Positions 51,532 to 60,246 of a stretch of 64,000 nucleotides of DNA are shown here, one piece after another. How positions within the stretch are numbered: the first letter of the stretch is position 1; each line of letters begins with the position of its first letter. The notes under the pieces are model-generated. The model was not told where the DNA came from. It worked only from the letters and a program-made list of their open reading frames with translations, and ran no database searches. The stretch is from CAWJPW01 sp963844845. Its GTDB lineage: Bacteria; Acidobacteriota; Thermoanaerobaculia; Thermoanaerobaculales; Sulfomarinibacteraceae. The translations under genes were made by a program, and so were the position numbers. The stretch is from positions 7,350 to 71,349 of the forward strand of contig CAWJPW010000004.1 in assembly GCA_963844845.1 (NCBI GenBank). The letters run 5' to 3'.

Positions 51532-53109
51532 ATGCGTCGTGTCGGTGAGGTCCGGCTGCCCTTCGACCATGCTCCCGAGGCCCTGGATCGGGCGGTGGCG
51601 GAGCTGGGAGTGGCGGCGGGCAGTGCGTGGCAGGTGCTGAGAAAGAGCCTCGACGCTCGCCACAAGGACCGGATCGTGTGGGTCTACGGCATCGGCGTGC
51701 CCGAGCCCGGCGGCGATGAGGAGGGGGAGGCCTTTCATCGCCGCCGCGCGCCCGACCCCCGGCCGGTGGTGATCGGCGCCGGTCCCGGGGGCCTGTTCGC
51801 GGCGTACTGGCTCGCGCTGCACGGGGTCCGCGCGGTGCTGTTGGAGCAGGGCGAGCCCATGGCCGAGCGCGTGGTGACCATGGCACGCTTCATGCGCCAC
51901 GGCGAGCTGAACGAGCGCTCCAACCTCGGTTTCGGGGCGGGCGGCGCCGGCGCGTACAGCGACGGCAAGCTGCTCACGCGCATCCGTTCGCGCCACATCC
52001 CTTTCGTCATGAGGACCTTCGTTCGCTTCGGGGCGCCCCCGGAGATCGTGCACCTGGCAAATCCGCACCTGGGGTCCAACCGCATTCGCCGCGTCATCGA
52101 CCGCTTCATCGCGCATCTCGCCGACCTCGGCGTGGAGCTGCGCTTCCGGACCCGCGTGGCGTCGCTTGTCTTACGCGGAGGCGAGGTGGCGGGGGTGCAG
52201 CTGGAGTCGGGCGAGGAGGTTTCGGCCGGTCAGGTCCTGCTGGCGGCCGGGCACTCGGCCCGCGCCCTTTATGACGAGCTGCTCCGGCTCGGCATCGGCC
52301 TCGAGTTCAAGCCTTTCGCGGCAGGCGCCCGGCTCGAGCACCCCGCTGCCCGCATCGCCGAGATCCAGTTCGGGGCCGCCGCCGGCCACCCGGCCCTGGG
52401 CGCGGCCCACTACCGTCTCGCGCACACATGGCACGAGGCGGGCACCGCCCGCGCGCTCTACTCCTTCTGCATGTGCGCCGGGGGCCACGTCCTCAACGCG
52501 GCCACCGAACGCACCGGGGTGGTGTCGAACGGGATGTCCAACTGGGGCGAGCGCGGGCGCTTCTCCAACGCCGCCTTCGTGGTCAACGTGGGCGCCGACG
52601 ACGTTCCCGGGGGCGACGTCCTGCGCGGTGCGGCATGGCAGCGTGAGCTGGAGGAGGCGGCGGCGCGCGCCGCGAACCCGAATGGCGGGTGCCACGCCCT
52701 GCCCGGCCAGCACCTCGTCGACTTCCTCGAACGGCGGCCTCCGCGTCGACTGCCCGAGACCTCGTGCCCCAACCCGGTGCGGCCGGCGCCCTTGCACGAG
52801 CTGCTGCCGGGGTTCGTGGTGGACGCGATGTCCCGGGGCTTCGCGAGGTTCGCCCGGCAGATGCGCGGTCTGCTCTCGTCGGAGGCGGTCCTGATGGGCG
52901 TGGAGACCCGGACCTCGGCGCCCGTGCGCATCGTGCGCGACCCGGGCACCCGCCAGTCGGCTGGTGCCGCCGGGCTCTACCCCGTTGGCGAGGGTGCCGG
53001 TTACGCGGGCGGCATCACCTCGGCGGCGGTGGACGGCATCGACTCCGCCCAGGCGCTGCTGGACACCCTACCGGTTGCCGCGTCGAGCCCTGGGGCGCCC
53101 CCGGACTGA
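51532..53109 (+). CDS. FAD-dependent dehydrogenase of the COG2509 type
   Basis: 525-aa flavoprotein. Residues 1-75 form a small alpha/beta domain starting VGEVRLPFDHAPEALDRAVA, as in this family; the Rossmann FAD motif GAGPGG is at 82-87; RSNLGFGAGGAGAYSDGKL follows; FNGMSNWGERG-like and GEGAGYAGGITSAAVDGI segments close the FAD site. These proteins are conserved but their substrate is not established. The start is ATG at 51532. It is convergent with the zinc-ribbon gene. Confidence 0.85.
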   Translation: MRRVGEVRLPFDHAPEALDRAVAELGVAAGSAWQVLRKSLDARHKDRIVWVYGIGVPEPGGDEEGEAFHRRRAPDPRPVVIGAGPGGLFAAYWLALHGVRAVLLEQGEPMAERVVTMARFMRHGELNERSNLGFGAGGAGAYSDGKLLTRIRSRHIPFVMRTFVRFGAPPEIVHLANPHLGSNRIRRVIDRFIAHLADLGVELRFRTRVASLVLRGGEVAGVQLESGEEVSAGQVLLAAGHSARALYDELLRLGIGLEFKPFAAGARLEHPAARIAEIQFGAAAGHPALGAAHYRLAHTWHEAGTARALYSFCMCAGGHVLNAATERTGVVSNGMSNWGERGRFSNAAFVVNVGADDVPGGDVLRGAAWQRELEEAAARAANPNGGCHALPGQHLVDFLERRPPRRLPETSCPNPVRPAPLHELLPGFVVDAMSRGFARFARQMRGLLSSEAVLMGVETRTSAPVRIVRDPGTRQSAGAAGLYPVGEGAGYAGGITSAAVDGIDSAQALLDTLPVAASSPGAPPD

Positions 53110-53135
53110 TCGGACCTCCTGTCAGCCGCCCTCGT

Positions 53136-53438
53136 TCAGTCGAGGTCGATGTCCCGGATGTGGGGCTTGTCCGCGTCCTTGTCGTTCTTGCTCTCCTCCA
53201 TGAGCTTGCGGAAGCGGTCCTCGAGGAGACGCTCCTTGGACTGCTCGGCGCGCAGCGCCTCGGCCATGCGGTCGGCAGCGCGGCACTTTTCCGCCTCGAG
53301 CTCCCTGAGGCGCTGGTCGAAGTCGGTCTTGCGGCCCTCGACTACGGGTGCGGCGTGACGCACCACCACTCCAGCGTGGACATCGACGTCCAGCGTCGAG
53401 CCGCAGTGCGGGCAGGTGACAGTGACGTGATCGCTCAA
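53136..53438 (-). CDS. Small zinc-ribbon/coiled-coil protein
   Basis: 100-aa protein. CPHCGSTLDVDV near the N-terminus is half of a zinc ribbon with only one CxxC pair, followed by a charged helix (about residues 40-85) that looks like a coiled coil and an acidic tail. I chose a TTG start at 53438 because a strong GGGAGGAAG site precedes it and it overlaps the upstream FAD gene stop as TTGA. The frame stays open to 53495 with an ATG, but that would lie deep inside the neighbour. Function unknown. Confidence 0.65.
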   Translation of the reverse strand: MSDHVTVTCPHCGSTLDVDVHAGVVVRHAAPVVEGRKTDFDQRLRELEAEKCRAADRMAEALRAEQSKERLLEDRFRKLMEESKNDKDADKPHIRDIDLD

Positions 53439-54808
53439 GGCTTCCTCCCGGTCTTCTTGGCCAGCTGATTGGCGGCCACCAGCAGAGGATCCCACACCGG
53501 AGCGAAGGGAGGGGCGTAGGCCAGGTCAAGACCCTGCACGTCGGCCACCGTCATGTGGGTGGCCAGCGCGGTGGCGAGAACATTGGCGCGCAGCGCGGCG
53601 CCTTCGGGTCCCACAAGCTCGCCACCCAGCAGCAGGCCGCTGGGACCGTCGGCCACCAGGGTGACCTGGATGGGTCCGCCGCCCGGGAAGGCATGCGCGC
53701 GCGAGCGCTGGCGGATGGTCACCGACACCGGCTCGAACCCCTCGAGTCCGGCCTGCTCCAAGCCGAGCCCGGAGCGCGCCACCTCGAGGTCGAACACGAC
53801 AAAGCCGGCGGTGCCGACGACACCGGGGAAGCGCTCGCGCCCGCCCACGGCATTGGCGCCGGCCACCCGTCCCTGCTTGTTGGCAGTGGTGCCGAGGGGA
53901 ATCCACGTGTTGCGGCGCAGGACCCGGTGGTAGGCTTCGGCGCAGTCGCCCGCGGTCCACACGCGGGGATTGGAGCTCTGCTGCTGCTGGCTAGCCCACA
54001 CTGCGCCGGTCTCACCCAGGCGCAGTCCGGCCGCGGCCGCCAGCTCGGTGTTGGGACGGATGCCCACCGCCTGGATCACGAGCTCCGCGGGGAGGCGGCC
54101 GTGGTCGGTGAGCACCGCCGCAACCCGTCCGTTCCCGTCGGGCTCGGCCCCCTCCACGCCGGCCCCGGTCTCGACCGTGACCCCGTGGCGCTCGAGCTCC
54201 TCCCTGACCGCCGCCACCGTATCGGCGTGCCAGCCGGGGAGGATCTGCGGCTGCTTCTCCACGATCGTCACGGCGATGCCGCGGTTGGTGAGCACATGCG
54301 TCATCTCCATGCCGATGTAGCCGGCCCCCACGACCACGGCGTGCTCCGGCCCACGGTCTACCAGCTCCTTGACCCTGCCGCCGTCGGAAAGGTCGCGCAG
54401 CACCTCCACCCCCGGCAGGTCGAAGCCCGGCAGCGACAGGCGCACCGGCCGCGCTCCGGTGGCGATCACGAGGGCGTCGAAGGGCTCCCGCCGCTCGCCC
54501 CCCTCCTCGAGGTCGCGAACCACGCCGTGCCCGGCGTCGAGGTCGATGGCCACCGCTTCGTGGTGCAGCCAGACCTTGATGCCGCGATCGGCGAGAGCGC
54601 GCTCCGCGGTGAGAACCACGAGGTCGTGCAGAGGGCGCTGGGGGTCCTCGATGTTGTAGGGCATGCCGCAGGCGCCGTAGGAGATATAGGGCCCGCGCTC
54701 GAGGACCGTGACCTCCGCGCTCGGAGCCCGTCGTTTGGCCTGGCTGGCGGCGCTCATGCCGGCAGCGACGCCTCCCACCACCAGCACGCGTGGGGCGGAG
54801 CGGCTCAT
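53435..54808 (-). CDS. CoA-disulfide reductase/NADH oxidase-like flavoprotein
   Basis: 457-aa pyridine nucleotide-disulfide oxidoreductase with a single-Cys active site. The FAD motif is VVGGVAAGMSAAS (10-22), Cys47 lies in SYGACGMPYNI (the Cys43-type residue of CoADR and Nox), the NAD(P) motif is VVVGAGYIGMEMTHVL, and the second FAD motif is VWTAGDCAEAYH. The C-terminal dimerisation domain is normal. It probably reduces CoA disulfide, persulfide or oxygen. The ATG at 54808 follows GGAGGTCAGCG. It is coupled to the downstream zinc-ribbon gene. Confidence 0.88.
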   Translation of the reverse strand: MSRSAPRVLVVGGVAAGMSAASQAKRRAPSAEVTVLERGPYISYGACGMPYNIEDPQRPLHDLVVLTAERALADRGIKVWLHHEAVAIDLDAGHGVVRDLEEGGERREPFDALVIATGARPVRLSLPGFDLPGVEVLRDLSDGGRVKELVDRGPEHAVVVGAGYIGMEMTHVLTNRGIAVTIVEKQPQILPGWHADTVAAVREELERHGVTVETGAGVEGAEPDGNGRVAAVLTDHGRLPAELVIQAVGIRPNTELAAAAGLRLGETGAVWASQQQQSSNPRVWTAGDCAEAYHRVLRRNTWIPLGTTANKQGRVAGANAVGGRERFPGVVGTAGFVVFDLEVARSGLGLEQAGLEGFEPVSVTIRQRSRAHAFPGGGPIQVTLVADGPSGLLLGGELVGPEGAALRANVLATALATHMTVADVQGLDLAYAPPFAPVWDPLLVAANQLAKKTGRKP

Positions 54809-55054
54809 CGCTGACCTCCGCTCTGCCGGTCCGCCGCCGGGCGCGGGTCGATGGTAGCCCCCTGGCGGCTGCCGGATGATTCTTCCAACCAGGCGGTGTG
54901 GGCGTGTCGAAACATGCGACACCTCCGTTGCGGCCGTGTAGCTCAGTCTACCACCTGCGTCTCTTGGTTCCAGTCGGTGGTGGTATCCTCGCGTTTGGGG
55001 ACCTTTGTCGGCTTTCAGCGAGAGCGGTGCGCCGGTCCCCGAAAGGCGGGCAGC

Positions 55055-55624
55055 ATGCGCACGGTAAGAGCGGCCGCGGCGACGGCGTTGATCGTCCTGC
55101 TCGGGCTTGCGGTGACAGGGTGTGAGCAGACAACCCCGAGCCCCGAGGAGCGGACCGCTATCGAGCAGGCGGTGCAGGTCTACCTCGACCACCTTGCCGC
55201 GGCCTACTCCCAGCTCGACGCGTCCGAGCTCCAGGGCTTCGCCGCCAAGGGGGAGATCCAGTCGGTCGCAGGCGTGCTGCACGATCTCGCGGCGTCCGGT
55301 GACCGCGTCGAGGCCAAGCTGCTGCACGTCGAGTTCGAGAAGGTCGAGATCTTCCGCGTGGTGAACGCCACCGTCAAGACCATGGAGGTCTGGGACGTGG
55401 GCCGATTCGACCGCTACAGCGGTCGCGAGAAGGGTCGCAACCCCTCGGCCGTCCAGCATTCCATCATCCAGCTGCGCAAGATCGACGGACAGTGGTTGGT
55501 CACCGCGCGGCGGGTGCTCGAGACCACCAAGGGCAAGTCCCGTTGGACCGTACCCAGCCCCGTGCCTACACCGTTGGGCGAGGAGACGCCGGCGGGCTCC
55601 GCCACGGGACAGGAGGGGCGGTGA
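55055..55624 (+). CDS. Lipoprotein with an IMS/ARC6-like domain
   Basis: 189-aa lipoprotein. The signal peptide ends in the lipobox AVTGC, so Cys23 is lipidated by the Lgt and LspA pathway. The rest (IEQAVQVYLDHLAAAYSQLD, then a cone-shaped alpha+beta domain with KIDGQWLVTARRVLE) resembles IMS/NTF2-like domains; that assignment is tentative. It ends in a Pro-rich tail. Its stop overlaps the der GTG start as GTGA. Confidence 0.75.
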   Translation: MRTVRAAAATALIVLLGLAVTGCEQTTPSPEERTAIEQAVQVYLDHLAAAYSQLDASELQGFAAKGEIQSVAGVLHDLAASGDRVEAKLLHVEFEKVEIFRVVNATVKTMEVWDVGRFDRYSGREKGRNPSAVQHSIIQLRKIDGQWLVTARRVLETTKGKSRWTVPSPVPTPLGEETPAGSATGQEGR

Positions 55625-56982
55625 CGCATTTCGGGGTGGTGGTCATCGTTGGCCGCCCCAACGTCGGCAAGTCCACGCTCTTCAACCGGCTCACCCGGAG
55701 CCGACGGGCCCTGGTGCACGACCTGCCGGGCGTGACCCGCGACCGCATCGTGGGCGAGGCGCGCCGTCCGGGAGGCAGTCGAGTGACGGTGGTCGACACC
55801 GGTGGTCTGCTCATGGAGGACGAGGACCGCTTCATCCCCCTCATCCGCTCCCAGGCCGAGGCGGCGCTCGAGGGCGCTGACGCCGTGCTCTTGCTGGTGG
55901 ACGGGGACAGCGGCCTGGTGCCGGAAGACCACCAGCTCGCCTCGTACCTTCGCAACCTCGGCGTGCCGGTCGTGCTGGTGGTCAACAAGAGCGACCGGAG
56001 GGACGTGGAGCTTCAGGCGGCGGAGTTCTTCGCCCTCGGTCTCGGCGAACCGGTGGCGGTCTCGGCGCAGCACGGCATGGGAATTGCCGAGCTCTGGGAA
56101 GCGCTGGAGCCGCATCTGGGTGTGCCGGGAGAGGAGGCGCCGGACGACAGTGAGGACGAGCCCGACGCGGTGTCGAGCGATATGCCGCACGAGTTCCGGG
56201 TCGCCATCGTCGGTCGCCCCAACGTCGGCAAGTCGTCACTCCTCAACCGGCTGGTGGGTTCATCCCGGGTGTTGGTGAGCGAGATTCCCGGCACCACCCG
56301 CGATGCCGTCGACGTGCTGGTGGAGCGGGAGGACGGTCGCTTCCGGTTCATCGACACCGCCGGAATCCGCCGCAAGGGCCGCACCGACCGGGGCCCGGAG
56401 GTGCTGTCGGTGGTGATGGCACGGCGACAGCTCGAGCGGGCCCACCTCTGCCTCGTGCTCATCGACGCGGCGGAGGGTCTCTCTCGCCAGGACGCGCACG
56501 TCGCCGGCTACGCATGGGAGGCCAACCGGGCGGTGGCTCTGGTTGTGAACAAGTGGGACCTCATTGACGACCGCGCCGCAGCCCGCGCGCGGATCGAGGG
56601 CGAGATCGAGCGCGGCCTGCGCTTCCTCCAGCACGCACCGCGGGCGTTCGTGTCGGCGACCACCGGCGAGGGCGTGGCCGGCCTGTTCCCGCTCATGAGT
56701 CAGCTGGGTGCGGGCTTCCGCCTCGACATCACGACCTCCGACCTCAACCGTCTCCTGCGCGCGGCCTGGGAGCGGCGTCCGCCTGCAGCGCGGGGTCGGG
56801 CCGGGGCCAAGCTCTTCTACGCGACCCAGGTGAAGCAGGGGCCGCCGACCATCGTTCTCTTCACGAATCTCACCGAACAGCCGCACTTCTCCTACCTCCG
56901 CTACCTGGAGAACTCACTCCGCGAGTACTTCGATTTGGCCGGGGTTCCCATCAGGGTTATGATCAGGGGACGCGGGGATTGA
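55621..56982 (+). CDS. der: Ribosome biogenesis GTPase Der
   Basis: 453-aa protein with two tandem GTPase domains and a C-terminal KH-like domain, required for 50S assembly. The G1 motifs are GRPNVGKST (11-19) and a second GRPNVGKSS near residue 200; the G4 motifs are NKSD and NKWD. The C-terminal YLENSLREYFDLAGVPIRV is typical. The start is GTG at 55621, with GGAGGGGCG upstream and a 4-nt overlap with the lipoprotein stop. The end lies 8 nt before the mglA ATG. Confidence 0.96.
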   Translation: MTHFGVVVIVGRPNVGKSTLFNRLTRSRRALVHDLPGVTRDRIVGEARRPGGSRVTVVDTGGLLMEDEDRFIPLIRSQAEAALEGADAVLLLVDGDSGLVPEDHQLASYLRNLGVPVVLVVNKSDRRDVELQAAEFFALGLGEPVAVSAQHGMGIAELWEALEPHLGVPGEEAPDDSEDEPDAVSSDMPHEFRVAIVGRPNVGKSSLLNRLVGSSRVLVSEIPGTTRDAVDVLVEREDGRFRFIDTAGIRRKGRTDRGPEVLSVVMARRQLERAHLCLVLIDAAEGLSRQDAHVAGYAWEANRAVALVVNKWDLIDDRAAARARIEGEIERGLRFLQHAPRAFVSATTGEGVAGLFPLMSQLGAGFRLDITTSDLNRLLRAAWERRPPAARGRAGAKLFYATQVKQGPPTIVLFTNLTEQPHFSYLRYLENSLREYFDLAGVPIRVMIRGRGD

Positions 56983-56990
56983 GGCGGGAC

Positions 56991-57938
56991 ATGGTCTTCT
57001 TCAACTATGCACTGCGCAAGCTCAACGCCAAGATCGTCTACTACGGTCCTGGCTTGTGCGGCAAAACCACCAACCTGCAGTGGATTCACGACCACATCGA
57101 GGGCGGCAGCTGCGGCAAGATGGTCTCGCTGGCCACCGAGGGCGACCGCACCATCTTCTTCGATCTGCTGCCCCTGGACATCGGCACGATCCGGGGCATG
57201 GACGTCACCCTGCAGCTCTACACCGTGCCCGGCCAGGTCCACTACAACGCCACCCGCCAGCTCGTCCTGCGGGGAGCCGACGGCGTCGTGTTCGTTGCCG
57301 ACTCGCAGCGGGCGATGCTCGGCTCCAACCGTGAGTCGTGGGCGAACCTCAAGGAAAACCTGCGCATGCAAGGGGTCGAGCTGACCTCGTTTCCCCACGC
57401 CATCCAGTTCAACAAGCGCGACCTGCGCGAGATCATGTCGATGGAGGATCTCGACGACGAGCTCAATGAGTACGCGGCGCCGATCTTCGAGTCGGTGGCC
57501 GTGCAGGGCATCGGTGTCCAGGAGACGCTCGAGGGCATCGTCAAGCTCGTGATGCGCAGCCTGCGCGACCGCTACGAGGTGCTGACCCAGCAGGGGGCGT
57601 CCGGCCAGGTGTCGACACCGCGTCGCCCGGCGGCAGCTCCCGCCACACCGGTGCAGCGCACGGACGCGCCGCCGGGCGCCGATGCCCCGCCGCCGCCGCG
57701 CCCCGATGCGCCCGAAGCGATCCACGAGACCTCCGAGGAGAAGGCGGCGGTGACGCACCCGGCGCTGGAGGAGGAGTACCCGCCCGAGATCGCCGCCGCA
57801 GCCGCAAAGCCGCCGGCTCGTGACATCGAGTCGACCGGGGTCTACGACTACTCCGGGGGAATCGTGGCCGGAGATGCCGGCCCTGGCGCCCTCGCCCGGC
57901 GAGGAGCGTCCGGCGGAGGGTTCGGTCGAGCCCGATGA
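56991..57938 (+). CDS. mglA: MglA-type small GTPase with C-terminal extension
   Basis: 315 aa as read: a Ras-like GTPase (1-200) plus a Pro/Ala/Glu-rich tail. The G1 motif is GPGLCGKT (19-26), the Walker B region is TVPGQ (78-82, Thr in place of the Asp of DxxG, as in MglA), and G4 is NKRD (141-144). MglA sets polarity and drives gliding or type IV pilus motility, normally with MglB; no mglB is seen here. The last 25 residues, after a G5 run at about 57855, look out of frame: the acidic tail continues in the next frame. I chose ATG 56991 because GAGGCGGGAC precedes it. Probably cotranscribed with der. Confidence 0.9.
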   Translation: MVFFNYALRKLNAKIVYYGPGLCGKTTNLQWIHDHIEGGSCGKMVSLATEGDRTIFFDLLPLDIGTIRGMDVTLQLYTVPGQVHYNATRQLVLRGADGVVFVADSQRAMLGSNRESWANLKENLRMQGVELTSFPHAIQFNKRDLREIMSMEDLDDELNEYAAPIFESVAVQGIGVQETLEGIVKLVMRSLRDRYEVLTQQGASGQVSTPRRPAAAPATPVQRTDAPPGADAPPPPRPDAPEAIHETSEEKAAVTHPALEEEYPPEIAAAAAKPPARDIESTGVYDYSGGIVAGDAGPGALARRGASGGGFGRAR

Positions 57939-58534
57939 CGGCTGGCGTCCCGAGGAGGGAGCCGCGGCATGGAGCGATGACGGCGGCGCGGCGGTAGCGG
58001 ATTACGACGACGAGGTCGAGGAGCTCGAGGTCGAGGCGGCGCTGGGGGCGCCGGCGGAGAGAGCTGGAGGCCGGGGCCGGGGTGGAGTTGGCGACGGACA
58101 ATCCTGACGCCGCCGAGCCGGTGTCGGCCGCCGCAGCCGCCGGGAAAGGCGCTGAGCCGCTTCTCGACTTCAACGGAACCGACGGGCGCCGACGAGAGGG
58201 ACGGCATTGAGGGGGGACGCAGCGGTGGAGGCGGAGCCTCTCTCGGTCTCCCAGCTCAACGCGCCCGGCGAGTTCGAGGGCGAGGAGCCTCGAGCCGGCC
58301 TCGGCGCCGGTGGCGACCGAGGGCGAAGAATCTCAAGAGGAGGGCGACGGCTCGCTGGTCAGCGAAGGCGCGCGGACGGACTGAGCATGCGGCGGATTAT
58401 GCGCCCGAAGAGGAGCTGTTGGCGCCGCCTGACGCTGCCCGAGGAGCCGGCGCGTGACGTCTCGGCCGAGATTCTGAAGGTCCCCGAGCCGGGTCGCCGT
58501 CGACGAGGCCGACGGAGGCTCCGCGCTCGGCGAT
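57859..58534 (+). pseudogene. Frameshifted acidic tail of the MglA-type protein
   Basis: No single frame is open, but an Ala/Glu/Asp/Pro-rich protein reads through if one base is skipped at each of eight points: about 57855 (G5 run), 58060, 58184 (G3), 58212 (G6), 58288, 58382, 58437 and 58493. Every correction is in the same direction (+1). Segments recovered include PEEGAAAWSDDGGAAVADYDD, PLSVSQLNAPGEFEGEEP, APVATEGEESQEEGDGSLVS and ADYAPEEELLAPPDAA. This is either systematic single-base insertion error in the assembly or a decayed gene. Confidence 0.6.
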
Positions 58535-59293
58535 ATGTTGCCGGTGGCAGCGGATGAGCCCTTCGCCGTGCCCGGGCCGGTCGTGGGGGAGGAGGCCGGT
58601 GGCAGCGCCGCCGAGAACGGCCCGTTCGGGCCCGCCGATTCCGACTGGCAGCCGGAGGCCGTGGGCGATCTCTTCGCCGCCGACGAGCCCGCACCTCTGG
58701 CGCCGGGAGCCATTCAGGCACCGCCCGAGGTCGCGGCGGAGCCGTGGGGAGACGGCGTCTCGACAGGGTTCTCCGACACGGTGACCGGCGCAAGGGACGA
58801 CGAGTCCACCGAGGTTGACGAAGACGACCTCTTCGTCGACCGCGAGCCCCCTTGCCCATCGCCGACGTGCGGCGGGAGAGGGAGTCGACACCCGTCAGCG
58901 TCGTGTGGAGCCGGAGGCGAGGTAGCCTCGCAAGATGTGGCTGAGAGCCCGGGGGACGACCGCGTGGTGATGGTGGGGGAGGGGGATCCCTTCGCCGACC
59001 CCTTCGAGGCTGAGCCCTCGCTGCATGCCCCTGAGCGGGTACGAGCGGCCGGTTCGGCGGTGCTGGGACCCGCGAGGGGCTCGGCTCTACGGCCCAGCGT
59101 GGCCGGCGTCGAGGTGCTGCCCGGCGACAACCAGCTGCACGTTCGCCTGGAGGGCACCGGAGCCCTGGCGGAGTCCGGACAGGTTCGGGAGCTTGACATC
59201 GTGGTACCGGTTCCAGGAGGCTGGATCGGCAACCGGCGCGTCACCCTGCAGCTGCGGCTGACCCTCACGCCGGCGACGGAGAGCAGCGAATGA
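58535..59293 (+). CDS. Acidic repeat protein segment with C-terminal beta domain
   Basis: 252-aa open frame that is probably the distal end of the same long protein that starts with MglA, rather than a separate gene. It repeats an acidic motif: GDMLPVAADEPFAVP, GDLFAADEPAPLAP, DDLFVDREP, GDPFADPFEAEP. The last 70 residues form a likely beta-sandwich (GVEVLPGDNQLHVRLEG, RELDIVVPVPGGWIGNRRVT, LQLRLTLTP). A Cys/Ser-rich patch (about 58850-58935) may be a further frameshifted stretch. The stop overlaps the MerR start as ATGA, which argues that this frame is translated. Confidence 0.5.
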   Translation: MLPVAADEPFAVPGPVVGEEAGGSAAENGPFGPADSDWQPEAVGDLFAADEPAPLAPGAIQAPPEVAAEPWGDGVSTGFSDTVTGARDDESTEVDEDDLFVDREPPCPSPTCGGRGSRHPSASCGAGGEVASQDVAESPGDDRVVMVGEGDPFADPFEAEPSLHAPERVRAAGSAVLGPARGSALRPSVAGVEVLPGDNQLHVRLEGTGALAESGQVRELDIVVPVPGGWIGNRRVTLQLRLTLTPATESSE

Positions 59294-59790
59294 CGGGACC
59301 CGTACAGATCCCCGAACGCCAGGAGCAGTTCAAGCTCAACGAGGTGTGCAAGCTGGCCAACGTCCAGCCGTACATGCTGCGCTTCTGGGGGACCGAGTTC
59401 GCGCAGCTCGAGGCTGACAAGAGCGGCACCGGCCAGCGCCTTTACAGCCGCGACCAGGTGGAGCTCATCGTCGAGATCCGGCGCCTCCTGTTCGACGAGG
59501 GCCTGACCATCGCGGGAGCGCGTAAGCGCATCAACTCGGGGGAGACGCCGGCCGCCGCGGCGCCGGAGCCGGCTCCCAGCGATGAGCCTGCAGCGAAGCC
59601 GGCGACCAAGGCTCGGCGTGCGCCATCCCGGCGCGCGAAGGGCCCCGCAAAGGCGAAGGGAGAGGCCGGCGCGGCAGCTTCCGAGGTTGACAATGACGAC
59701 CCGGAACGCGTACAACGTCTCCGGTCAACACTGCGGCACGTGCGCGACGAGCTCGCGGGAATCGTGGCCCAGCTCCAGCCTGAAGAGTAG
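59290..59790 (+). CDS. MerR-family transcriptional regulator
   Basis: 166-aa protein with an N-terminal MerR winged helix (residues 14-75: KLNEVCKLANVQPYMLRFWG, then RLYSRDQVELIVEIRRLLFD and GLTIAGARKRI), a basic Lys/Ala/Pro linker (90-130), and a C-terminal helix (RVQRLRSTLRHVRDELAGI) that should dimerise. No effector domain is present. It overlaps the preceding frame in ATGA. A tRNA gene follows 4 nt after its stop. Confidence 0.88.
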   Translation: MTGPVQIPERQEQFKLNEVCKLANVQPYMLRFWGTEFAQLEADKSGTGQRLYSRDQVELIVEIRRLLFDEGLTIAGARKRINSGETPAAAAPEPAPSDEPAAKPATKARRAPSRRAKGPAKAKGEAGAAASEVDNDDPERVQRLRSTLRHVRDELAGIVAQLQPEE

Positions 59791-59794
59791 AGAT

Positions 59795-59871
59795 CGGGAC
59801 GTAGCGCAGCCTGGTAGCGCACCTGAATGGGGTTCAGGGGGTCCGGAGTTCAAATCTCCGCGTCCCGACCA
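59795..59871 (+). tRNA. tRNA-Pro (anticodon GGG)
   Basis: The acceptor stem CGGGACG (59795-59801) pairs with CGTCCCG (59861-59867), followed by the discriminator A and an encoded CCA. The anticodon stem CCTGA/TCAGG encloses the loop ATGGGGT, giving anticodon GGG (Pro). The T-arm CGGAG-TTCAAAT-CTCCG is complete. It starts 4 nt after the MerR gene. Its 3' half is duplicated twice downstream. Confidence 0.95.
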
Positions 59872-60246
59872 TCCTTTCGAGTCACTTCCGCCGTCCGGTT
59901 CCGGGCGGCGTTCGTGCGTTGTGGGGCCATGGGAGCCGCCGCCGCCTCGCTCCGCGAGGCTTGCGTGCGTTCGGCGCGGCCCGGACGGGCGCGAGCGTCC
60001 GCCGGACCGTCGCCTCCCGCCCGCGCCGGCTGCGCCGGCAACGGCGGCCACGGCTCGTCGGGGACACCATTGCGAAGAATCGGCCTCCGGCGTCTTCACC
60101 TGTGGGGTGGCGGCCATCGCTTCGCGATGACCGCGACGCGGCGGAAGCTGCGTGTGGTTGTAGGCCGCCCCCCGCCCTCTCCGGCCTCCGGCCTCCGACC
60201 CCCACGACCACAACCACCCAACGCAGCTTCTCGCCACATTCGGGGG
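59841..60246. repeat. 406-bp tandem repeat, unit 1
   Basis: This unit starts inside the tRNA-Pro variable region and T-arm and runs 406 bp. Anchors GTCCGGAGTT (59841, 60247, 60653) and CATGGGAGCC (59928, 60334, 60740) give the same period. It includes triloop hairpins at 59944-59960, 60025-60039 and 60115-60129, and a long stem-loop at 60144-60230. Confidence 0.92.
60144..60230. repeat. Long imperfect stem-loop inside the 406-bp unit
   Basis: GAAGCTGCGT (60144-60153) pairs perfectly with ACGCAGCTTC (60221-60230), and the stem continues with GTGGTTGT against ACAACCAC after a 3-nt bulge. The intervening 45-50 bp is C+G-rich. The same structure recurs 406 bp later (60550-60636). It resembles extragenic palindromes. 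Confidence 0.7.

Noticed and set aside
54930..54970. tRNA-like GTGTAGCTCAGT string
   Set aside because: No matching acceptor, anticodon or T-arm can be folded around it.
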